A stretch of 42,355 nucleotides of DNA from Bacteroidota bacterium (GTDB lineage Bacteria; Bacteroidota; Bacteroidia; Cytophagales; Cyclobacteriaceae): positions 1-42,355 of the forward strand of contig JAEZEH010000152.1 of assembly GCA_023417785.1 (NCBI GenBank), read 5' to 3'. Below are positions 8,238 through 14,560 of this stretch, piece after piece. The translations under genes and the position numbers were made by a program. Each line of letters begins with the position of its first letter. Position 1 is the stretch's first letter. The notes below the pieces were generated by a model. It had not been told where the DNA came from. It saw only the letters and a program-made list of their open reading frames with translations, and ran no database searches.

Positions 8238-8287
8238 CTTCAGAATTGACATAACAAGGCTGTTCACATATCGTGTTCCGATATATG
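8220..8287 (-). promoter_or_regulatory. trp attenuator: pause hairpin (1:2) and antiterminator (2:3)
   Basis: Two alternative folds are visible on the minus strand. CATATATCG (8287-8279) pairs with CGATATGTG (8273-8265), nine pairs with one G-U and a GAACA loop; this is the 1:2 hairpin and begins right after the Trp codons. GTGAACAGC (8267-8259) pairs perfectly with GCTGTTCAC (8228-8220), which covers the terminator left arm and loop; this is the antiterminator. The leader stop codon (8266-8264) lies inside the shared strand 2. A ribosome stalled at the Trp codons leaves strand 2 free and allows read-through. One that reaches the stop covers strand 2, and the terminator forms. Confidence 0.9.
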
Positions 8288-8320
8288 CCACCACCATGCA
8301 TTGTTCAATCTGTTATTCAT
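8264..8320 (-). CDS. trpL: trp operon leader peptide
   Basis: An 18-codon frame from the ATG at 8320 reads MNNRLNNAWWWHISEHDM and stops with TGA. Three consecutive TGG codons lie at 8296-8288. The frame sits 20 bases after the thx stop and directly before the attenuator hairpins, the layout of the enteric trp leader. The peptide itself has no expected function; its translation senses charged tRNA-Trp. It is too short for gene finders and is easily missed. The ribosome site is weak (AGAAG, 9 bases upstream), as is usual in this phylum. Confidence 0.93.
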   Translation of the reverse strand: MNNRLNNAWWWHISEHDM

Positions 8321-8340
8321 TATTAATTACTTCTAAATGG

Positions 8341-8529
8341 TTATGCGTCTGCTTTCTTTTTTACGGTACGCTTCGGTTTTGCCGGCGCTTCTTTGACTTC
8401 TGCGGATTCAGTTACAGGTTTTGTCGCCGTTCTCCTCATTCGGGTTTTGATAGTATTACGGTTTCTTGATACACCGTAAGAGCCCTTTGACCGCTTTCCT
8501 TTCTTCGATTTTTTATCTCCTTTTCCCAT
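8341..8529 (-). CDS. thx: 30S ribosomal protein THX
   Basis: This 62-residue basic protein starts MGKGDKKSKKGKRSKGSYGVSRNRN, the THX signature; the Thermus protein is a 26-residue peptide (GKGDRRTRRGKIWRGTYG) in the head of the 30S subunit. Here a C-terminal tail of about 30 residues rich in Lys, Ala, Thr and Glu is added, as in many Bacteroidota. Its stop lies only 20 bases before the trpL start with no terminator or promoter visible between, so it may be the first gene of the trp transcript. Confidence 0.88.
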   Translation of the reverse strand: MGKGDKKSKKGKRSKGSYGVSRNRNTIKTRMRRTATKPVTESAEVKEAPAKPKRTVKKKADA

Positions 8530-8549
8530 AATTCTTAAGAATTGACCGG

Positions 8550-8582
8550 CAATTATAACAAAGTAATGACAGAAAGACCAAG
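8550..8582 (-). promoter_or_regulatory. candidate Bacteroidota-type promoter for thx and possibly trp
   Basis: On the minus strand CTTG (8582-8579) and TATAATTG (8557-8550) are separated by 21 bases and lie 21 bases upstream of the thx ATG. This matches TTTG / TAnnTTTG with one mismatch in each box. No better match occurs between thx and trpL, so it is the best candidate start for the whole operon. Position and spacing support it; no transcript evidence is available. Confidence 0.45.
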
Positions 8583-8655
8583 CCGGGTCCGTGATTTTTA
8601 TAATTTTTCTTAACTATATTCAAGAGACTACTGTTTTCCACGAAAAGATACGACT

Positions 8656-9129
8656 ATGGCAAGGGTACATCTTCAGATAATCGCAGCCTTGCGTGCCACA
8701 GCTGCTCAACTTGATTCAACACAGGAATATCAATGGGGCCATATGGGATCCTGTAACTGCGGCTATCTCGGGCAGGAGGTTACCAAAATGGACAAGGCCG
8801 AGATTCACCGCCGGGCCCTTCAACGTTCCGGAGACTGGAGCGAACAACTCAACGACTATTGCCCTGCCAGCGGTTTGCCGTTTGACGATATTATTTCATC
8901 ATTGATCGCGTTCGGATTCGACATCGATGATCTCAAACACCTGGAGCGTTTGTCCGACCCCACAATCCTAAGCGCCATTCCGGCGGATTGTCACCTACGT
9001 CATAATGTCAAGGTGGATGTTGTTCTGTATGTTCGCACCTGGGCAGATCTGCTGGAACAGGAACTCTTACAACACATTAAGCTTCCTTCCGTAACAAATC
9101 GTGAGGCAGATTCGATACACTCATTTTGA
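8656..9129 (+). CDS. conserved protein of unknown function with a GSCNCG motif
   Basis: I do not recognise a named family. The 157-residue soluble protein has a distinctive N-terminal stretch, WGHMGSCNCGYLGQ (about 27-40), with two Cys in a CNC arrangement flanked by Gly and preceded by His, and further single Cys and His residues (ADCHLRH near 115). This could bind a metal or carry a reactive thiol; that is inference. No signal peptide or membrane segment is visible. It runs away from thx and is followed by the ACMSD-like gene on the same strand, so the two may be cotranscribed. The ATG at 8656 is the first in frame. Confidence 0.75.
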   Translation: MARVHLQIIAALRATAAQLDSTQEYQWGHMGSCNCGYLGQEVTKMDKAEIHRRALQRSGDWSEQLNDYCPASGLPFDDIISSLIAFGFDIDDLKHLERLSDPTILSAIPADCHLRHNVKVDVVLYVRTWADLLEQELLQHIKLPSVTNREADSIHSF

Positions 9130-9210
9130 TTTGCGGTGAACCGTTCGTGCGGGAAACATTTTGAAGGGCAACCAAAATCTTTCGATATTTCGGCACTTAG
9201 TAGAACACGC

Positions 9211-10224
9211 GTGCTGAAGATTGATTCGCATACCCATATAATTCCAAAAAAGCTCCCAAACTGGACCGACAAGTTCGGCTACGGTGACTTTATTTTTATC
9301 CAACACAGCAAAAAGGGTGTGGCGAAGATGATGAAGGGTAACCAGTTTTTCCGGGAAATTCGCGAGAACGCCTGGAATCCCGACCTCCGGATTCAGGAAT
9401 ACGAACGATTCAACACCCAGGTTCAGGTGGTCTGCACCATTCCGGTGATGTTCTCCTACTGGGCAAAGCCTTATGACTGCCTTGAGGTGTCCACATTTCT
9501 GAATGACCACATTGCCGACCTGGTTGAACGATACCCACGAAACTATTTGGGGTTGGGGACCATCCCTATGCAGGACGCCGACCTGGCTATTCAGGAGCTT
9601 GAGCGCTGCACACAAATCGGATTACACGGAATTCAGATCGGGTCGAACATAAATGACCTGAATCTGAACGAGGACCGGTTCTTCCCGATTTTTCAGGCGT
9701 GCGAAAAACTGGGTATGGCCATTTTGGTTCATCCGTGGAACATGATGGGACAAAAAAAGATGCAGCGCTACTGGCTTCCATGGCTGGTGGGGATGCCCGC
9801 GGAGACGTCAAGGGCACTCTGCAGCATGATATTTGGCGGAATTTTTTCAAGGCTCCCCGGACTGCGCGTGAACTTTGCCCACGCGGGAGGGTCATTTCTC
9901 CCGACGCTAGGCCGGATTCAGCACGGGTTCGAATGCCGACCTGACCTGGTTGCCATCGATAACACAATTCCGCCGAAGGATTATCTGGGCAAATTCTGGG
10001 TAGACAGTGTAACGCATGATCCCCTGATGATGGAATACGTCCTTAAACTCCAGGGTTCGCGCAGGGTTACGCTGGGATCCGATTATCCCTTTCCTCTCGG
10101 GGATCTGGAAATCGGCAGGTTTATTGAAGGGATGAATCTGGATGACGAAACTGTGAAAGATATTTTCTTTCGCTCATCGCTTGAATGGCTCAATGTCACT
10201 GAAGATCGATTCGCCCAGGAATAA
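9211..10224 (+). CDS. 2-amino-3-carboxymuconate-6-semialdehyde decarboxylase (ACMSD), amidohydrolase family
   Basis: ACMSD removes CO2 from ACMS in the kynurenine branch of tryptophan breakdown (and in 2-nitrobenzoate breakdown), steering carbon away from quinolinate and NAD. Similarity to the animal enzyme is visible along the whole length: KIDSHTHIIP (zinc HxH), QHSKKG, RENAWNPDLRI, PVMFSYWAKP, LGTIPMQ, VHPWNM (zinc His), YWLPWLVGMPAET, FAHAGGSFLP, and GSDYPFPLGDLE with the catalytic Asp. I start at the GTG at 9211, where homologues begin; an in-frame GTG at 9136 would add 25 unconserved residues. The start is uncertain but the enzyme call is firm. No other kynurenine gene is in the window. 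Confidence 0.92.
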   Translation: MLKIDSHTHIIPKKLPNWTDKFGYGDFIFIQHSKKGVAKMMKGNQFFREIRENAWNPDLRIQEYERFNTQVQVVCTIPVMFSYWAKPYDCLEVSTFLNDHIADLVERYPRNYLGLGTIPMQDADLAIQELERCTQIGLHGIQIGSNINDLNLNEDRFFPIFQACEKLGMAILVHPWNMMGQKKMQRYWLPWLVGMPAETSRALCSMIFGGIFSRLPGLRVNFAHAGGSFLPTLGRIQHGFECRPDLVAIDNTIPPKDYLGKFWVDSVTHDPLMMEYVLKLQGSRRVTLGSDYPFPLGDLEIGRFIEGMNLDDETVKDIFFRSSLEWLNVTEDRFAQE

Positions 10225-10255
10225 CGGATTAGGTATACGCAAATTTGATTATAAC

Positions 10256-10879
10256 ATGCTAAAGTATTTTTTCGCCGGTTGGATTTTACTGATTACTGTG
10301 AGCGGCTATGCACAGGATCGCGACCGCGCGAGAACCCAGGAGTTTCTTCAACAACAGGAACAATCCCGAAGGTCGGCAACAATGCGCGAATATGATTCCG
10401 CCGTCCAGTTACTTGATGAAGGTCATTATGCTGAAGCTGATGAAAAATTCAGGTTCGTTTTGGCTAACCTTCGCAGCATCCCGTCAGACCTCACATTCCA
10501 TTTTGGAAAAAACAGTTTTCACCTGGCCAAATACCAGCAATGTATCGACTGGCTGAATAAATACATCCAGCTTAAAGGAACCAATGGCCAGTTTTCAGCA
10601 GAAGCTGTGCAACTGAAACGTAAAGCTGAGCAAGAATACCTGAAGGAAAAGACACATCAGACAGAAAAGGTTGAACAGGTTTTCTCCACGAGTTACGACC
10701 TTGATTGCGGCCCCACCGGGAAGGTGATTTGCCCCGCCTGCCGTGGCGACCATGTTATCATAAAAAAAGGGATGTTTTCCAATGAGTACCGCACCTGCCC
10801 GTATTGTGACGAACACGGACTGCTTACGTGCGATGAATATAATCAGATGATTCGCGGCGAACTCAAGCCCAGGCAGTGA
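10256..10879 (+). CDS. secreted protein with helical repeats and a C-terminal zinc ribbon
   Basis: I know no specific family. The ATG at 10256 gives 207 residues beginning with a clear signal peptide (MLKYFFAGWILLITVSGYAQ). The middle part (about 45-145) looks TPR-like, with pairs of helices (YDSAVQLLDEGHYAEADEKF; YQQCIDWLNKYIQL). The C-terminal part has CPAC and CPYC pairs about 27 residues apart plus extra Cys, resembling a DnaJ-type zinc ribbon. A zinc ribbon outside the cytoplasm is unusual. It starts 31 bases after the ACMSD gene, so cotranscription is possible. The frame is also open upstream into the ACMSD gene, but the signal peptide decides the start. Confidence 0.75.
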   Translation: MLKYFFAGWILLITVSGYAQDRDRARTQEFLQQQEQSRRSATMREYDSAVQLLDEGHYAEADEKFRFVLANLRSIPSDLTFHFGKNSFHLAKYQQCIDWLNKYIQLKGTNGQFSAEAVQLKRKAEQEYLKEKTHQTEKVEQVFSTSYDLDCGPTGKVICPACRGDHVIIKKGMFSNEYRTCPYCDEHGLLTCDEYNQMIRGELKPRQ

Positions 10880-10915
10880 TGCCGGAGTCATCCGCAGCCC
10901 AAACCAGAATTTGAT

Positions 10916-10923
10916 TATCTTTG
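10916..10923 (+). promoter_or_regulatory. candidate -7 box (TATCTTTG) for trhO-mog
   Basis: TATCTTTG is a perfect TAnnTTTG and lies 50 bases before the trhO ATG. No TTTG box is present at the usual distance upstream, so support is partial. Confidence 0.35.
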
Positions 10924-10973
10924 CTTCTTGTTCCTTTAAAGAACTCGATTAATCTGCTATTAATCAGTACTTT

Positions 10974-12020
10974 ATGCCATTACACAACAGAATCGAAGGC
11001 CGGATTCTCAAGGAGAAGCTACGGTCGTCGCCCGAAAAAAGGGTGACCATATCTTTTTACAAATACCATCACATTACCGATCCGGGCGCGTTTCGCAATG
11101 AGTTATACGCCGGCTTTGAGTCCATGGGTATTCTGGGTCGCATCTACCTGGCCACGGAAGGCATCAATGCACAGATCAGCGTACCCGAGCGAACCTTTGA
11201 TGCATTTAAAGGCTATCTGTTCAGCATCCCGTTTCTTAACCAGGTCAGATTGAACATCGCCGTTGATGACAATGGCAAATCCTTTTTCAAACTAAAAATA
11301 CTTGTTCGGAAAAAGATTGTCGCCGACGGATTGAATGATGAAACGTTCGATGTCACCGATGGCGGGGTGCATGTTGATGCCGAAGGATTCAATCAGCTTG
11401 CGGACAACCCCGACACGATCGTGATTGATATGCGCAACCATTACGAAAGTGAGGTCGGTCATTTCAAGGGCGCGATCTGTCCGGATGTAGATACATTCAG
11501 AGAAGAACTGCAGATAGCCGAAGATCTGATGCGGGAACACAAGGACAAGAATTTGTTGATGTATTGCACGGGCGGGATCCGATGCGAGAAAGCCAGTGCA
11601 TGGATGAAGCATCTCGGATTCAAGAACGTGTTTCAGCTTGACGGCGGCATCATAAAATACGCACAGGAAGTTAAGGACAAAGGGCTCGAGAACAAATTCA
11701 TCGGGAAGAACTTCGTTTTCGACGAACGCCTTGGAGAACGCATAACGCCTGAAGTAATAGCGAAATGTCACCAATGCGGTGGTCCCTGTGATGACCACAC
11801 CAACTGCCGGAACGACGGTTGTCATCTCTTGTTCATCCAGTGTAAGCAATGTGCTGGAAAATATGAGGGCTGTTGCTCCGACGAGTGCCGCGAGATCATC
11901 AGGCTGCCGATTGAGCAGCAGAAGGCGATCCGAAAAGGCATCAATAAAGGAAGGCAGGTGTTCCGTAAGGGGCGAAAACTCAAAACACAACACTCAGTAA
12001 CGACTACAGGTAGCGCATGA
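10974..12020 (+). CDS. trhO: tRNA uridine-34 hydroxylase TrhO, rhodanese family (UPF0176)
   Basis: TrhO (YceA) uses oxygen to hydroxylate the wobble uridine of certain tRNAs, leading to ho5U derivatives. The 348-residue protein has the N-terminal acylphosphatase-like domain (ISFYKYHHITDP, IYLATEGINAQIS), a rhodanese domain with VIDMRNHYESEVGHFKGA, and the active loop CTGGIRCEKAS with Cys198. The tail is Cys-rich (CHQCGGPCDDHTNC, CKQCAGKYEGCCSDEC), as in the family, and probably binds zinc. Its stop overlaps the mog start by four bases (ATGA), so the two are coupled. Confidence 0.94.
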   Translation: MPLHNRIEGRILKEKLRSSPEKRVTISFYKYHHITDPGAFRNELYAGFESMGILGRIYLATEGINAQISVPERTFDAFKGYLFSIPFLNQVRLNIAVDDNGKSFFKLKILVRKKIVADGLNDETFDVTDGGVHVDAEGFNQLADNPDTIVIDMRNHYESEVGHFKGAICPDVDTFREELQIAEDLMREHKDKNLLMYCTGGIRCEKASAWMKHLGFKNVFQLDGGIIKYAQEVKDKGLENKFIGKNFVFDERLGERITPEVIAKCHQCGGPCDDHTNCRNDGCHLLFIQCKQCAGKYEGCCSDECREIIRLPIEQQKAIRKGINKGRQVFRKGRKLKTQHSVTTTGSA

Positions 12021-12544
12021 TCAGAATCGGCATCATTAACGTAAGTGACCGTGCCAGCAAAGGCATTTATGAGGATACTCCGGGAAAGGCCATCGTACAA
12101 ACGCTGACCGAATACCTCAAAAGTCCCTGGGAAAGGGAATATGCGGTAATCCCTGACGAACAAGATCTGATCGAGAATACCCTGATCGATATGGCCGACA
12201 ACAAGAAGTGCTGCCTTATCGTTACCTGTGGCGGTACTGGACCCGCAAAAAGAGACGTCACCCCGGAGGCCACGGAAGCCGTTTGTGACAAGATGATGCC
12301 GGGTTTCGGGGAGCTGATGCGGGCAAAAAGTCTTACATACGTGCCTACAGCTATCCTTTCGCGCCAGACAGCGGGCATCAGGCACCAAACTTTAATTGTA
12401 AATTTACCCGGTAAGCCGAAGGCTATAAGAGAGTGCCTGGACGCCGTCTTTCCAGCGATTCCATATTGCATTGACCTGCTGGATGGGCCGTTCATCGAAT
12501 GTGAGGAGGAGATAATCAAGACTTTTCGACCAAAAATCACTTAA
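12017..12544 (+). CDS. mog: molybdopterin adenylyltransferase
   Basis: MogA adenylates molybdopterin before molybdenum insertion. The 175-residue protein matches the E. coli enzyme closely: RIGIINVSDRASKGIYED, the TCGGTGPAKRDVTPEAT motif, MPGFGELMR, PTAILSRQTAGIR, NLPGKPKAIRECLDAVFPAIPYCIDLLDGP. That pattern fits MogA better than MoaB. No other molybdenum cofactor gene is in the window, so the pathway must be encoded elsewhere. It is coupled to trhO by an ATGA overlap and followed 13 bases later by the M23 peptidase gene. Confidence 0.93.
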   Translation: MIRIGIINVSDRASKGIYEDTPGKAIVQTLTEYLKSPWEREYAVIPDEQDLIENTLIDMADNKKCCLIVTCGGTGPAKRDVTPEATEAVCDKMMPGFGELMRAKSLTYVPTAILSRQTAGIRHQTLIVNLPGKPKAIRECLDAVFPAIPYCIDLLDGPFIECEEEIIKTFRPKIT

Positions 12545-12557
12545 TTGCTGATCGTTT

Positions 12558-13538
12558 ATGGCAAAAATCAAGTACTACTACGATACCGAAACGTGTAAAT
12601 ACGAACGCGTTAAGACTAAAACAAGTGACGTAATTCTCAACGGACTCGGTATGATGGCGCTTGTGCTGATTGTAGCGGCGGCAATGGTCCTCGCAGCGGA
12701 TCAGGTACTCCCCTCACCCAAAACAGTCATTCTGGAAAACAAACTCGCGGAGCAGAAATTCTACGTAACCAAGCTGGACCGCGAAATCGAAAACCTTAAC
12801 GAAATTCTGGCGGAACTTGAAAACCGCGACGACAATATCTACCGGGCCGTGCTTGGCGCCGAACCAATCGATAAGTCCATCAGAGAGGCCGGCGTGGGTG
12901 GCTCCGAACGTTACGCCGACATTCGTGGCAAAGAGATCGTTGACAAAGAGATGATCATTTCGCTCTATGAAAAAGTCGACAAACTTCGCCGCAAAATCTA
13001 CATTGAGTCCAAGTCGCAGGACGAACTGGTTAAACTCGCCGAGAAAAAAGAAAAACTCTTCGCCTCCATCCCCGCTATTCAACCTATTTCGAATAAACAA
13101 CTCATGGCTCTCGCTTCAGGATTTGGAATGAGAACCCATCCGATTTATAAGGTTCGGAAACTGCATTCAGGAATCGACTTCGCCGCATCTATCGGAACAC
13201 CGATCTATGCCACCGCCGACGGAAAGGTTACAACCGTTGAAGTTAAATTCAGTGGTTACGGTAAGCTTGTTGAAATTGACCATGGATTCGGATACCGGAC
13301 CCGCTATGCGCACATGCATGAGTTTGCTGTTCGTAAAGGTCAGCAGGTTCGTCGCGGGGACCTAATCGGCTACGTCGGGAATACAGGGCTTTCAACAGCG
13401 CCACACCTTCACTATGAAGTTCTTATCAATGGCAAACAGGTCGATCCTGTTCACTATTTCTATAATGACCTTAGCCCTGCAGAATACGAAAAGGTGCTTG
13501 AGCTTGCCTCAATCGAAAACCAGTCGTTAGGAATGTAG
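12558..13538 (+). CDS. membrane-anchored M23 family peptidase (LytM domain)
   Basis: The 326-residue protein has a short cytoplasmic N-terminus, one membrane segment (about 27-47), a coiled coil (about 55-85, rich in Leu, Glu, Asn) and a second helical stretch, then a LytM/M23 domain (about 185-310). Zinc ligands are intact: His203 and Asp207 in HSGIDFA, and His285 in HLHYEV, so it should be an active murein endopeptidase and not a degenerate activator. Cell-wall cleavage outside the inner membrane is the expected role. A strong terminator follows. Confidence 0.9.
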   Translation: MAKIKYYYDTETCKYERVKTKTSDVILNGLGMMALVLIVAAAMVLAADQVLPSPKTVILENKLAEQKFYVTKLDREIENLNEILAELENRDDNIYRAVLGAEPIDKSIREAGVGGSERYADIRGKEIVDKEMIISLYEKVDKLRRKIYIESKSQDELVKLAEKKEKLFASIPAIQPISNKQLMALASGFGMRTHPIYKVRKLHSGIDFAASIGTPIYATADGKVTTVEVKFSGYGKLVEIDHGFGYRTRYAHMHEFAVRKGQQVRRGDLIGYVGNTGLSTAPHLHYEVLINGKQVDPVHYFYNDLSPAEYEKVLELASIENQSLGM

Positions 13539-13560
13539 CACATCAAAAATCATAAAAAAC

Positions 13561-13593
13561 GAACCCCGTGGATGATCCCGGGGTTCTTTTTTT
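13561..13593 (+). terminator. intrinsic terminator after the trhO-mog-M23 run
   Basis: GAACCCCG (13561-13568) pairs with CGGGGTTC (13579-13586), followed by seven T. It lies 22 bases after the peptidase stop and before the beta-barrel gene, marking a transcript boundary. Confidence 0.9.
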
Positions 13594-13625
13594 CGTATAC
13601 GGCGTACACCCCTGACGGACAAACA

Positions 13626-14558
13626 ATGAAACAGTCCATCCTCGTCCTTTTGTTTGCTTGCACTGTAACCATGCAGGGACGAACGCAGGGTTGCAGCGAT
13701 GCCGGTTTCTGTACCATGGGGGCCATGAAACCCGATCAGCCCTTCAATCGAAAGATTGATTTCCGTCTGCGGACTATGGAAATCACTTTTTACCGAGGCT
13801 CTACTCCCCTGACGCCTGTAGTTTTCGTCGCATCCGCAGATTTTAATTTCAGCCTTAATAACAGAACCAGTTTCCAGCTAAAACTTCCATATCAGCTTGT
13901 GAAAGGAACATTAGGCGAGACGTCGGGGCTGGGGGATGTTTCCTTGTGCTTCACCCGATCCATCATAAAAACATCGGGCTTTGATGTCAATGTCTCGCTG
14001 GGCGGAAAAATCCCGACTAACGGTGCAGACAAGTCATCAGAAGGCCGGCCATTGCCGATGTACTATCAGTCCAGCCTGGGAAGTTTTGATTTTGTCACCG
14101 GGATCTCATTGATAAGTCGCAGATGGCTCCTGGCTACAGGCATTCAGCATCCGTTTAATCGGAATGATAATGCTTTCACATGGTCGGCCTGGGAAGGGAG
14201 TGATCAGTCTCCAGCGTATATCGCAAAATACGCACCCGCGAAAAGACTCAAGCGCGGCACAGACATCATGTTACGAGTAGAGCGGAATTTCCGGTTTTCC
14301 CGACTGAACCTTTCAATAGGCGTCCTCCCTATCTACCGTATCAATAGTGATCGTATTGAAAACCGGGATGGCGAAATTGTTAAACCGGATGGTGCCAGCG
14401 GTCTCGCCCTCTCGGGGATTGTCACCGCCGGATATCAATTCAATGTTAGAAATGGCGTGAAACTCCTCTTCGGGAATAAAATTATTCAGCGCGAACACAA
14501 TCCTGACGGACTTACCCGCGAAGCAGTTACAACAATTGGTTACTTCTATCGATTCTGA
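13626..14558 (+). CDS. predicted outer-membrane beta-barrel protein
   Basis: From the ATG at 13626 the protein has 310 residues, with a signal peptide (MKQSILVLLFACTVTMQG). After it come alternating beta-strand segments (FNFSLNNRTSFQLKLPYQL, VSLCFTRSII, FDVNVSLGGKIP, SLGSFDFVTGISLI, RLNLSIGVLPIYRI) and a terminal TIGYFYRF with a C-terminal Phe, the outer-membrane insertion signal. It resembles small barrels of the transporter/MetA-pathway type, but I do not assign a substrate. It ends 2 bases before the CHAT protease gene, so the two form a pair. An upstream ATG at 13572 lies inside the terminator and is rejected. Confidence 0.8.
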   Translation: MKQSILVLLFACTVTMQGRTQGCSDAGFCTMGAMKPDQPFNRKIDFRLRTMEITFYRGSTPLTPVVFVASADFNFSLNNRTSFQLKLPYQLVKGTLGETSGLGDVSLCFTRSIIKTSGFDVNVSLGGKIPTNGADKSSEGRPLPMYYQSSLGSFDFVTGISLISRRWLLATGIQHPFNRNDNAFTWSAWEGSDQSPAYIAKYAPAKRLKRGTDIMLRVERNFRFSRLNLSIGVLPIYRINSDRIENRDGEIVKPDGASGLALSGIVTAGYQFNVRNGVKLLFGNKIIQREHNPDGLTREAVTTIGYFYRF

Positions 14559-14560
14559 TC

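Noticed and set aside
11292..11993. A 233-codon minus-strand frame opposite trhO.
   Set aside because: Shadow of the clearly conserved trhO gene, with no start signal or motif.
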